Assembly (NCBI GenBank): GCA_963575745.1
Contig: CAUYUJ010003692.1
Span: forward strand, 95,001 to 159,000
Source of the DNA: Prorocentrum cordatum
Lineage: Eukaryota > Sar > Dinophyceae > Prorocentrales > Prorocentraceae
DNA length: 64,000 bases
Reading direction: 5' to 3'
Each line of letters begins with the position of its first letter. Position 1 is the first letter of the stretch. Both the position numbers and the translations under genes were made by a program. The notes beneath the pieces were generated by a model. That model saw only the letters and a program-made list of their open reading frames with translations. It was not told the origin of the DNA and made no database searches. Positions 50,262-59,887 of this stretch are shown here, piece by piece.

Positions 50262-50316
50262 TGTGTGTGTGTGCGCGTGTGTGTGCGCGTGTGTGTCCGT
50301 GTGTGCGTTCCTGAGA

Positions 50317-50415
<99 letters not shown>

Positions 50416-50429
50416 GTGTGCGTGCGTGG

Positions 50430-50501
<72 letters not shown>

Positions 50502-50552
50502 TGAGTGCGTGCGTGCGTGCGTGCGTGTGTGTGTGTGTATGTGTGTGTGTGC
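50262..50552. repeat. (GT)n and (GTGC)n microsatellite
   Basis: About 95 bp of pure GT (about 50318-50410) flanked by GTGCGC variants. A GTGC tetranucleotide array (about 50430-50525) follows, then GT again. It is all alternating purine-pyrimidine, hence Z-DNA-prone. Confidence 0.97.
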
Positions 50553-51820
50553 GTGCGAGATGGGGACCCGCGCTTGGGTCACGTGGGAGGAAGGCCCGCT
50601 CCTGAGCTGCCCCGATACGCCGCACGCAACACGGGGAGGATTTATACGGAGCTCGGCACGTAGACTCAAAATGTAGGTCTGACGCGATACGTTCGCTAAA
50701 ACGTGGGCCAATACGCTGAGCCAACACGCAACGCATTGACACGGACGTTTTGAGCGCCGCTACGCGCTGCGTATCATTGCGTGCGTACAGAGGCATCGTG
50801 GTGTGCGTGGTGTGCGTGTGCGCGTGCAGAAAGCAGGGGCACGGTGCCCCACGTGGGGTGCTGTCCCAAGCCGACCGCGGCCGATGCCGGGCAGGCGACT
50901 TCCTGGCCCGGACGGGCAGCGCCTGCGGCGACACCGGCACCGAGTCCCCTTCAAGCTGGGCGGGACGCCGCTGTCGGTCTGCGCTCCCGCTCCTGGTTGC
51001 ATGATCATCGACCTGGGATGGAAAAAACACAAGTGGCCATGTTGGAAAATCCTTAACAATTCTTCGTCGGCAAATTATTAATTTTGGGCGGCGCGCCCAT
51101 CGCCGAGCGGGGGCGGGGCGGAACAGATAGGGGAACGGAAGAACGAAGGGCGCCGCCTCGACAGGGAGCGTGGAAGCGGCCAGGCCAGCTCCGAGCTCCG
51201 ATGGCGCTGCTGCAGCGCCACTGTCGAGACCCGAGCAGGGACCCGACCCACCGCAGTGGGCACTCGGCCGGCACTCGGGCCCTCCACTGGGCCTCCCCCG
51301 GGAGGCGGCCGGGCCGGCCCGCCGCACCGGGACCGGGCCGTCTCCCTGATCAACGCTTCGATCGCACCGATCCCCGCGAGATCGAGGGGCATCCGGTTCT
51401 CCCCCCAGGTCCAGGCGGCTCAGCTGCTGCTCTGCCTCGAGGGGCAGCGTTAGGGGGGGGGGGGGGCAGCCCAGGGGGGGAAGCATCGAGCTGGAATCGG
51501 CGATGCGTCGCAGATAGATCGGCGACGGGCCCCCGATAGCGAGTCCGCATGGTGGCGCGCGGGAAAGGGCTGTCGTGCCCCTTGTCGGCGAGGAATGGGC
51601 GATTGGGGGCCGCTTGTCCCCCCCTGGAGCCACAGGAGGCACGCGGGCACCTACGAGAAGACACCCTCCTTGCCATAAGAAAGCCAGGGGCAAGTTCGAC
51701 GTCGGCCCTGGAGCCTCTCGGAGTGCTCACGCGCCCCGGTGGGTCCCGAGGGCCATCGGGGGACAGGAGATTCCTGCGGGGCACCTGCCGGGTTTCTCAT
51801 TCAGAAGAAGAAGATGAAGG
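50553..51820. other. Unassigned sequence
   Basis: 50839-50960 resembles 10115-10200 (GCTGTCCCAAGCCG and GGGCAGGCGACTTCCTG). The rest is GC-rich with open frames on both strands and a G-run at about 51453. The plus frame at 51200-51420 and minus frame at 51400-51700 show no domain. Confidence 0.35.
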
Positions 51821-51975
51821 GGCCCCAGGACACACAAATAAATACACACAAATAAGAATATTCCCCATATCTTCTCATGTTTTCTGGGTTTTTGTCTTCC
51901 CCCCACTTTCCATATTTCCCAATATCTCTGGAGAATGGACGATTCATTGTGTCTGTGTGTTTTTTCCCCTCCTGA
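51821..51975 (+). repeat. Dispersed repeat D3, copy 3
   Basis: Full copy from GGCCCCAGGACACACAAATA to GTGTTTTTTCCCCTCCTGA, closest to copy 1. Confidence 0.88.
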
Positions 51976-52492
51976 GAAGAAGCAACAGAGGAAGAAAACC
52001 ATAAGCAGAAACTCTCGGAGGTCTGCGCAGATCTGTTGGCTCGGCGCCGGAGGCGCCGCCCGCAGGGGCCCAGCCCCGACCCAAGAGAGCCGCACGGAAC
52101 TCTGATGCCGCGGTTTCCTCTTCGACGAGTGGCCGTGCCTCCCCACGGGCTCCCAACTTCGCGCTTCGCGCTGCGCGCTGCGAGAAGTGCGACTAACTTC
52201 GCGCCCTCGCGCCGCCCCCCAGGGGAGGGAGGAGGAGGAGGAGGAGGAGGAGGAGGAGGAGGAGGAGGAGGAGGAGGAATCGGGGCCGAGCTGCGAAGCG
52301 CGAAGAACTTCGCGCCCTCGAGGGCGCCCTTGCTCCTGTGCCCCCCAAATGGCGTTGACCCCGAGGCCTGCGCCCGGACGCACGCACGCCACCACGCCAG
52401 CAACGACCACCGCGCGAGCTCCCGCGCCGCCCCCGCGGCCGCCTCCACCACGCCGTGCCGCCGCGCCTCCCGCCGCGCAGCAGAGGAGGGGG

Positions 52493-52494
<2 letters not shown>
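51976..52494. other. GC-rich sequence with a (GGA)n tract
   Basis: A (GGA)n lies at about 52225-52277, flanked by near-duplicate AACTTCGCGCCCTCG words (about 52194 and 52308). 52030-52110 contains GGCTCGGCGCCGGAGGCGCC and resembles the F4 elements weakly. Confidence 0.5.
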
Positions 52495-52542
<48 letters not shown>

Positions 52543-52726
52543 CGCCGACGACGACGACGCCGACGACGCCGACGCCGACGACGACGACGCCGACGCCCAC
52601 CCGACGACGACGCCGACGACGATGACGACGCCGACGGCGACGGCGACGGCGACGCCGACGACGGCGACGGCGACGCCGGCGACGGCGACGGCGACGCCGA
52701 CGACGGCGACGGCGACGCCGACGACG

Positions 52727-52760
<34 letters not shown>

Positions 52761-52835
52761 TGACGACCACGACGACGACGACGGCGACGACGGCGGCGAC
52801 GACGGCGGCGGTGGCGGCGGCGGCGCCGACGACGC
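52495..52835. repeat. (GAC)n / GACGGC array
   Basis: About 340 bp of GAC trinucleotides with increasing GGC and GCC interruptions to the right. Asp or Arg runs result in the frames. Confidence 0.95.
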
Positions 52836-53088
52836 GGGGACACGGCTGAGGTATCTCAGCGGCCCTCCCCCACCGGCTCGTTCACTCCGCCCCCCCCTTG
52901 GCCTCCCTCACCAGACGTGCGCACGGTCGGGAGACATCAGGACGGGGGCCACTCGTCGCCGGCCTCTGGGGGCCCTCGGCGGGCCCCGGGGCCGTCCACC
53001 AACGACTCGGGACGACCAGCCGGCCCCCGGGGAAAGGGCCGGGACTTCCGGGGACCACGTATGGAAGAAAAACGGGCACCGCATGTCT
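52836..53088. other. Unassigned sequence
   Basis: Short unique segment between two arrays. No gene call. Confidence 0.4.
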
Positions 53089-53283
53089 GGGCCCTCCTCC
53101 TCCTCCTCCTCCTCCTCCTCCTCCTCCGCCTCCTCCTGTCTGGGCCCCCCTCCTCCTCCTCCTCCTCCTCCTCCTCCTCCTCCTCCTCCTCCTCCTCCTC
53201 CTCCTCCTCCTCCTCCTCCTTCTCTTTCTCCTCCTCCATCATCTCCTCCTCCTCCTCCTCCTCCTCCTCCTCCTCCTCCTCCA
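53089..53283. repeat. CTC/CCT microsatellite
   Basis: About 195 bp of CTC repeats with TGTCTGGGCCCC and TTCTCTTTC interruptions. Confidence 0.95.
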
Positions 53284-53387
53284 TCCCGTCTACCCTCAAG
53301 TAGCTGCTCCCCGCTGCGCTGCCAGGCATGTCGGCATCGGGCGGGCCAGGCGCTTCGCCGGAGACTGCCTCAGCTCCGAGAGTGGAG

Positions 53388-54485
53388 GGCGGGTGGTTTT
53401 CAGGGTGCGGCTCTCTCCCGAGCGCCGCGCACCTTCGTCGTCAAGGCGTGCACCAGTTGCAGGGTTGTGTGGTTCCCATCGTGCTTAAGGACCAAATGCC
53501 AGATATAATGTCGAGCACCCAGAAAAGCATCGAAAAAATGTCGAACGAGTATCGCCTCCCAGGGCCCGACACGCGAAAACCCTCAAGCTTCGGTACTTCC
53601 CTGGTGCTCGACATTCTTTCGTGTGGTCAAGGCTACAGCAGGCTGAAACATCACAATTGCAAGGATGGAGCACGGGCCGTTTTCAAGAGGCGGCCCAGGG
53701 CCGCGCAGCTTCGCCCGAGAAGTCTCCAGGCAGATTCAAGGACGGATGGAGGGCGGCTCCTGGTCACAGTGTGGCTCTCGCTCGAGCACGGGGCACATTC
53801 GCTCTCGGACCGTTCAACGAGTTCGGGGATGGAGGGGGCGTTTGCACAGTGGGGCTGTCGCCTCATCGCCGAGGAAGATCGGCTCAACATGCAGCACAAC
53901 CGATGGATGGCGGCTCCTTTTCGAAACAAGGCTCGCTGCATAGCGCCGCGCCTGGCAAGTGCGCTCCGAAAGTGTTGCAGCAGCTTTCGGGCTGGAGGGG
54001 GTCATGTTCAAAATGGGGCTCTCGCACACTCGTCTTCAAAGAAGCAAAAGGGTCAAGGAGGGACGGGGGGTAGAAGCCCTCGCCTGCGACTTTCTGCACT
54101 TCACAGGGCCAGGGCTTCAGCACGTGTAGCGCATGCACGGCTAGAGGTCAGTCCATGACTACGAGGTACATGTGCAGCCTTGCGAAACGGTTGCACGGAT
54201 GTGGGGGGAGGGAGTGATCCTTCTTCGAATGGGGAATCTCGCTGGACACCTCGTTGAACTGTGTGCTCATGGTTTTCGGCATCTGAGTACGCGCCAGAAG
54301 GATGCGAGGCATTCCTTCCTTTTCAACACGGGGCCTCGCCGAAATGGCCAGGTCATGTATGGTGCGTGTCTTTCTGGGGGGACGCTTCTTGCAGAGGAAA
54401 GCTGGCAGGGACAGCTAAACAGGGGACCTGGGACGGGAGGGTGTATGGCAACATCGCTGATGCCTCTTGGGCTGACTCTGGTCTT
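53388..54485 (+). repeat. Dispersed repeat D1, copy 2
   Basis: Diverged units of about 95 bp (TTGCAAGGATGGAGCACGG, TTCAAGGACGGATGGAGGG, GTGTGGCTCTCGCTCGAGC, TCGGGGATGGAGGGGG). Then comes the same tail as copy 1 (CTCGTTGAACTGTG, TTCCTTTTCAACACGGGGCC, GGGACGGGAGGGT), ending in a CTC tract. Open frames through it on both strands are not convincing genes. Confidence 0.75.
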
Positions 54486-54690
54486 CCTCCTCCGCCTCCT
54501 TCTCCCTCCTCCTCCTCCTCCTCCTCCTCCTCCTCCTCCTCCTCCGCCTCCTCCTCCTCCTCCTCCTCCTCCTCCTCCTCCTCCTCCATCTCCTCCTCCT
54601 CCTCCTCCTCCTCCTCCTCCTCCTCCTCCTCCTCCTCCTCCTCCACCTCCTCCTCCTCCTCCTCCTCCCTCCCTCATCCCTCCCCAGAGG
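54486..54690. repeat. CTC/CCT microsatellite
   Basis: About 200 bp, directly after the tail of D1 copy 2. Confidence 0.95.
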
Positions 54691-54714
54691 AACAACACAA
54701 AACATGAACCTCAA

Positions 54715-54843
54715 CTTTTGGAGCTCCGCGCGGCTGGCCTGGGTCGGCGCTGGCGCCCCCCTCCCTGGCGCGCGGCGCGCGCCAGGCCGCCAAAAGGGGC
54801 CCACAGCGCAGAGTCGGGAAAAATCCACGCGGAGCTCCAAAAG
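54715..54843. mobile_element. Short TIR element, family F4
   Basis: A 129-bp element with perfect 16-bp inverted ends CTTTTGGAGCTCCGCG (54715-54730) and its reverse complement (54828-54843). The interior has GGCGCTGGCGCCCCCCTCCC and the palindrome-like GGCGCGCGGCGCGCGCC. A related interior (CCCTCTCCCTGGCGCGC, CCGCGCGCCAGG) occurs at 58676-58826. No ORF. Confidence 0.85.
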
Positions 54844-54903
54844 CTTCTGCTCCCGCCGCTCGTCCTCCTTCGACTCCCTCCCTCCCCTCCCCTCCTTTAC
54901 GGG

Positions 54904-55068
54904 CGAAGAACGGTATAAAATGAACTTTTTCGCTGTCGGGGACACCTGCCCCTGGGCGGCTGGAAAGTTTATACCCTTACTGTGGCACCGTAGGGGTATA
55001 AACTTTCCAGCCGCCCAGGGGCAGGTGTCCCCGACAGCGAAAAAGTTGTTATTCTATGCCGTTCTTCG
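54904..55068. repeat. Perfect 54-bp inverted repeat (long hairpin)
   Basis: Arms 54923-54976 and 54994-55047 are exact reverse complements over 54 bp around a 17-bp loop. Imperfect extension to 54904 and 55068 adds CGAAGAACGG/CCGTTCTTCG ends. The arms contain TTTTTCGCTGTCGGGGACAC. Perfect conservation suggests a recent origin. If transcribed it would give a hairpin RNA with a stem of about 54 bp or more. Confidence 0.95.
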
Positions 55069-55079
55069 CTCGCTGACTC

Positions 55080-55330
55080 CCCCGCGCCCTGCCGCGCGCC
55101 TCCCGGAGCTCCCGGCGCATCCCCTGGAGCACGGCGTCCTCGGAGGGGCCGCGGCTCGAGGCTCGGAGAGGGCCGAGGGCCGCGAGGCACGGAGGCTTAC
55201 GCGGCGCTCCCCGAGGCTCCCTCGCCGCCGCGGCCGGGGCGAGGAGCCGGCGGCGGCGAGCCGAGAGGGGGGAGGAGCCAGAAGAGGCAGGCCTTCGCAG
55301 CAGCCGTCCCCCTGCCTTCGGAGGAGGCCT
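55080..55330 (-). CDS. Candidate coiled-coil exon
   Basis: The minus frame reads SEDAVLQGMRRELREARGRA then RGSQRAKNG near 55150-55075. This resembles AVFQEMRQELWEARRR in the coiled-coil gene at 58262-59887, suggesting duplicated exons or one large minus-strand gene. Upstream (55330-55160) it is Arg/Ala/Pro-rich. No splice sites fixed. Confidence 0.3.
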
Positions 55331-55579
55331 GTGCGGTGGGGGCGCCGGACCAGGAACCCTTCGACGAGGAGCCGAGGGTCTGGAAGCCAGTGGAGCGCCG
55401 ATCATGGCCTCGCCACGGGTCTCACACCGCCGCCCTCGCCAGACATCGGGAGCCCCCCCCCCAGGGGTCGGAGGCCTCGGAAGGGCGCACTCCTGAGCCG
55501 ACGCCCCAAGCCGCAGCAGCTCCTCGGGGGAGCCCCGCCGCCTCCCGCGCAGGCCTGCGCCCCCTCCCGCTGCCCCTCT

Positions 55580-55753
55580 CCTCGGCTCGCTGCCACCGCG
55601 CTGGCCGTGCCTGCCACCCCTGGGCGTGGTCCACTGACTACCTACCAGGCCACCCCAACCCAACCCGAAGGTCCGAATTTCGGGTTGGGGGGGGTGGGCG
55701 GGTCCCCCCTCGGCTCGCTGCCACCACGCTGGCCATGCCTGCCACCCCTGGGC
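55580..55753. repeat. 46-bp direct repeats around a small palindrome
   Basis: Direct copies at 55580-55625 and 55708-55753 (starting CCTCGGCTCGCTGCCACC) differ at two positions. The 82-bp segment between them includes CCCAACCCGAA and TTCGGGTTGGG as inverted arms. Confidence 0.85.
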
Positions 55754-55799
55754 TGAAGTCGGGCCTGTCCCCCATGGGGGATGCTGGGCGAAAAATTCG

Positions 55800-56100
55800 A
55801 AATACCCTAAACATGCTCCCAAAATGCTAGAAACCAGTCAAAACAGAGTCCCCATACGATTTTTCGAATATTCTTGGATCTTCCTCCTGTAGAGGGACAG
55901 GCCCGACTCGACCCTGGGCGTGGTCCACGGGGGCCGAGGCGCAACGGACCGCCTAAACATGCTCCCAAAATGCTCGAAACCAGTCACAACAGAGTCCCCA
56001 TACGATTTTGTCGACTATTCTTGGATATTTTCCTCCTGCAGAGGGACAGGCCCGACTCGACCCTGGGCGTGGTCTGCGGGGGCCGAGGCGGAGCGGACCG
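55800..56100 (+). repeat. Tandem duplication of about 150 bp
   Basis: Two copies (about 55805-55950 and 55951-56100) share AACATGCTCCCAAAATGCT, GAGTCCCCATACGATTTT, TATTCTTGGAT, a CCTCCTG(C/T)AGAGGGACAG segment and GACTCGACCCTGGGCGTGG. A third diverged copy is at 14822-14920. The CCTCCTGCAG|AGG segment looks like a 3' splice site. Confidence 0.85.
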
Positions 56101-56175
56101 CGGAGAGGCCGCCCGAGGAGAGGCCGGGCGCGCGGACGCTCCGCGCCCCCTCGGCCACCGTCGACGCGCTGCCAC

Positions 56176-56550
56176 GGGGTCCTCCTCCTCCTCCTCCTCC
56201 TCCTCCTCCTCCTCCTCCTCCTCCTCCTCCTCCCTCCTCCTCCTCCTCCTCCTCCTCCTCCTCCTCCTCCTCCTCCTCCTCCTCCTCCTCCTCCTCCTCC
56301 TCCTCCTCCTCCTCTCCTCCTCCTCCTCCTCCTCCTCTTCCTCCTCTCCCTCCTCCCTCCTCCTCCTCCTCCTCCTCCTCCTCCTCCTCCTCCCTCCTCC
56401 TCTCCTCCTCCTCCTCCTCCTCCTCCTCCTCCTCCCTCCTCCTCCTCCTCCCTCTCCTCCTCCTCCTCCTCCCTCCTCCCTCTCCCTCCTCCGTCCTCAC
56501 CTCTCCTCTCCCTCCTCCCTCCTCCCTCCTCCCTCCTTCCTCCTCCCGGA
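56176..56550. repeat. CTC/CCT microsatellite
   Basis: About 375 bp, purest at about 56180-56310, then interrupted by TCCCTCC and CTCTCC. Confidence 0.97.
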
Positions 56551-56656
56551 GCGAGGGGGGGGGCCCCAAGACCGCGGCGAGCCCGGGCGCCAGGGGCGCG
56601 GGCCCTCTACGGGCCCGGCGCCGACGGAGCGGCCCAGGCACCAGAGCCCCTCCATG

Positions 56657-57017
56657 ACCAGCCTGGAACAGATCCCTATGCCTAGGTTGGGCATCGCCTC
56701 GTCATGATGGCGACCTTAGGGATCTCCTCAGCTTCTGAGGGTGCATCCCTAAGATTGTCATCTCCTTTTTGGGAGGCCCGGACATTGGCACCAACACCAA
56801 CACAGGGGGTTGCCTCCACCGGGGGAAGATGATCCTCGATTTCTGTTGGTGGTCATATTTCGGTCACTCTGGAAGCCAGAATGTTACCACCGTCACCGAG
56901 ATCGGGATCCTCTTCCCTCGGTGGAGGAACACCGCCGATATTGGTGTTGGTGTCAACCTCTAGGCCTGCGACTTTGAGCGTGTCAACCTCAGGGATAGGG
57001 ACAAGCTCGAGGCTGGT
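56657..57017. mobile_element. Short TIR element, family F1 copy 2
   Basis: 361 bp with 27-bp inverted ends (ACCAGCCTGGAAC at 56657 and AGCTCGAGGCTGGT at 57017) matching copy 1 at 26019. Internally CTTAGGGATCTCC and CATCCCTAAGATTGTCATC match copy 1. About 210 extra bp hold a second inverted pair (ACCAACACCAACAC near 56790 and GGTGTTGGTGTCAAC near 56942), suggesting a nested foldback. Confidence 0.82.
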
Positions 57018-57172
57018 GACTCCAGGGCCCCCGGGCGCTCCCGAGCTCGGCGGCCCCTCGGCCGCAGGAGGGCGGCAGGGGCAGGGCGAGGGCGGCGCCG
57101 CTGGCGGGAGCCGAACAGGAGATCCAAGGGGAAATGTAGAGCCCCAGCGTCCAACAACAGTTCATTCATGAA

Positions 57173-57343
57173 GGGGCCCTGAGACACACGCAAAGAAATA
57201 CACACAAGCAGAAGGGTTCCCCACAGTTTCCTACGTTTTCGAAATTTGTGCCTCCCCCCCCAGTTCCCCTAGTTTTCCATACTCTCCTGGGAATCGACGA
57301 TTAATTACTTGTGACTGTGTGTGTGTTTTTTTCCCCTCCCGAA
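57173..57343 (+). repeat. Dispersed repeat D3, copy 4
   Basis: GGGGCCCTGAGACACACGC to GTGTTTTTTTCCCCTCCC, with GGGAATCGACGATTAATT as in copy 1. The most diverged copy. Confidence 0.82.
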
Positions 57344-58261
57344 TCAAACATTTTCGGAGCGGAATTTGCATTCGGAAACCGCGGCGGAAGCCGCGCGGGG
57401 AGGGCGTGGGGAAGGCCAGGGCGGAGGCGGAGGCTGGAGGCCTGCCAGACGGGTGCCGCGTGCGCACCCGACGCCACTCGGAGCTTTTGTCCTCTGACAG
57501 CATTCCAGGCCCAGATGGCACGGGAGGTCCACGGACACACAAAAGGGGCGCTCCGAGGACACGCCCAGGGCCTCGTCCAGGTTCAAACTTTTTTCACCGA
57601 AGCCTGGAGTCGATTTTTTTTTTTCCTCACGTCGACCACGGCGGCTGGATGCCTCGAGTTGGAATGAAGCCTGGAGTCGATGAACGCGTATCTGTTCTTG
57701 GGGAATGTCTGATGGGTGCAGATGGGGTCGGAGGACCTCGCCGCATCGCCGATGCATCGGTGATGCATCGGTGATGCATCGGCGACGTCGGCGTGGAGGA
57801 AATCGGTCTCCTTATCGAGCCGCATCGTCGATGCGTTGGCGATGCTTGCGATCCATGGGCCCGCCTGCACTGACCCCAGCTGGGAGGCCTGGAGAGGCGC
57901 GTGGGGCGTGGGATCGGGGCCACACATCCCGATCCGCCGTCTCGCGTCTGCGTCTGGGACCCTCTCTCGTGATATTGCAAAGATCTCATGCGCCGATCTG
58001 ATAGGCTTCCCATTCGGCCCCTCACGAGGCGTCCATTCTGAGCGGTCTTGGGCGCAGCGCAATGGCAAAACAGAAAAAAGGCGTCCCCCCCGAGTAGATG
58101 TCAACTCTTCGGGGCCCCAGGATTCTGGAGAGGGCCACACGGGGCTGCAACGGACGAGATCGGAAGGCGGCACCGTATCGACGACGCCCCTCGGGGCCAC
58201 GCACCGGCGACGCCGGAATGGAGCAGATCGGGCTCCGGGATCGCGCCACATCGCCGGCGCG
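57344..58261. other. Unassigned; holds GATGCATCGGT repeats
   Basis: 57751-57783 has three 11-bp GATGCATCGGT units inside a segment (57715-57870) related to 46255-46390 and 58190-58280. A T-run lies at 57614. Minus-strand frames are open but continuous with the coiled-coil gene's read-through, so no separate gene is called. Confidence 0.5.
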
Positions 58262-59887
58262 ACGCGCTCCTCCGACCCCCGCCAGCTCCAGCCCCGTTTT
58301 GGCGGCCTGGAGTCCTGGTGCGCCAAGGCCTCCTCCTCTCGCTGCTGCGCCTCGACGTGCAGCTCGCGCCGGGCGGCGTCGAGCGAAGCGCTCCTCTCGG
58401 TCACATCCTCCGCGCCGAGGTGCTGCGCCAGCTCCAGCTGCGCCAGCTGCTGCAGCTGCACGTCCAGCTCCAGCTCCATCTGCGTCGTGGACCGGAGCTC
58501 CAGCTGCAGGTTTGCCGCGCGGAGCTCGTGCCGCAGGAGCTGGAGCGCCTCCTGCGAAAGGGCTTCTTGGCTCTCGGCCTGGCTTGCCTCAACGAGCAGG
58601 CGCTGCTGCAGACGCTCAAGCTGGCAGGCTGAGGCTTCCTCTGGAAGAGACACAACTGCATAGACATAGACTTCCTGCGCTCCGCGCGGGTCTCTTGGAT
58701 CGGCACTGGCCCCCCCTCTCCCTGGCGCGCTCCGCGCGCCAGGGGCGCCGCCAGGGGCGCCGCCAGGGGCGCCGCCAGGGGCGCCGCCAGAGGTGGCCCA
58801 GCGCCGATCCCAGAGATCCGCGCGCACCCTCGAAAGTTCGGTGCTCTTCCATCCTCGCCCTGCTGCAGCTCCGCCTGGGACTGCCTCAGCTCGTGCCGCG
58901 CGCTGTGCAGGGAGGCGTCGCGCTCGGCCAGCGCCTCCGCGCCCGCCCGCTGAGCGTGCTCCACGGCTCGGAAGTCTCGGCGCAGCGCGCCGATGGAGGC
59001 CGCGCTCTGGGCGGCCTCCTCCGCGCTGCGGCGCCGCGCCTCCCAGAGCTCCTGCCGCATCTCCTGGAACACGGCCACCTGGGCCGCCGAGGCCTCCACC
59101 CCCTGCTGCGCCTCCTGCCGCCTCTCGCCGCTCCGCCCGCGCCCCGCGGCGCCGAGCGGGGCGCCCCGCTCGGCCGGGGCCTCTCCGCCGACGGGCCGCG
59201 CCTGCTGCAGCTGCGCCTCCAGCTCCAGCTGCGCCGTCCGCGCCTGCTGCAGCTCCTGAGGAGGCGCACCAGCGCTGCAGAAGGCACCATGGAGCTCGCG
59301 GAGCTCCGCGCGGAGCTCGGGGAGCTCGGCGCGGGCCTCCCCTGCCCGGCGCGCGGAGCGCGCCAGGGGCGCGGCGCCAGAGGCGCCGCCGCGAGGCCCC
59401 GGAGCGCCGACCCAAGACATCCGCGGAGCTCCGAGCGTTCAGGCGATGCTCTCACGGGGGGGCGAGAAGGTGCCGACGCCACCACTCCACGGACCTCTCC
59501 TGGGGCCGTGTCGGCGAGGGCCCTCCAGGGCGAGCACGGTATCGGTATCTCCTCTCCTCCCCCGTGCTCGCGCCAGCTCTTTTTGTTTTTTTGTTTTGTC
59601 TTCTTCTTCTTATTATTATTCTTCTTCTTCGTCTTCTGCGAGGTCCAGATCCAGCTCCATCCGCGCTGCCGACCCGAGCTCCAGTTGCGCCAGCTGCTGT
59701 GCCTGCACGTCCAGCTCCAGCTCCATCTGCGTCGTGGACCGGAGCTCCAGCTGCAGGTTCGCCGCGCGGAGCTCGTGCCGCAGGAGCTGGAGCGCCTCCT
59801 GCGAAAGGGCCTCCTGGCTCTCGGCCTGGCTCCTCTCGACGAGCAGGTGCTGCTGCAGGCGCTCAAGCTGGCAGGCCGAGGCTTCCT
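58262..59887 (-). CDS. Coiled-coil protein gene with duplicated exons
   Basis: Three coding blocks on the minus strand. Block 1 (59887 to about 59630) reads ASACQLERLQQHLLVERSQA, then LSQEALQLLRHELRAANLQL and TQMELELDVQAQQLAQLEL. Block 2 (about 59285 to 58850) reads PQELQQARTAQLELEAQLQQ, then AQVAVFQEMRQELWEARRRS and ERDASLHSARHELRQSQAEL. Block 3 (about 58637 to 58262) repeats block 1 nearly word for word (ASACQLERLQQRLLVEASQA) and continues AQHLGAEDVTERSASLDAAR. Blocks 1 and 3 each begin right after TGTGTCTCTTCCAG, a good 3' splice site, so they are duplicated exons. The protein is a long Gln/Glu/Leu-rich coiled coil, likely structural or a tether; no named family can be assigned. Between blocks 2 and 3 lies a palindromic F4-like element that may be the intron. 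Start and stop lie outside or are unresolved. Confidence 0.55.
58676..58826. mobile_element. F4-like palindromic element in an intron
   Basis: Imperfect inverted ends of about 32-36 bp: CGCGGGTCTCTTGGATCGGC on the left and GCCGATCCCAGAGATCCGCG on the right. The interior has CCCTCTCCCTGGCGCGC, as in 54715-54843, and four tandem GGGGCGCCGCCA units (58743-58790). It sits between coding blocks 2 and 3 of the coiled-coil gene. Confidence 0.7.

Noticed and set aside
49836-51693. His/Thr repeat ORF on the minus strand
   Set aside because: A product of the GT/GTGC microsatellite. The flanking parts show no domain.
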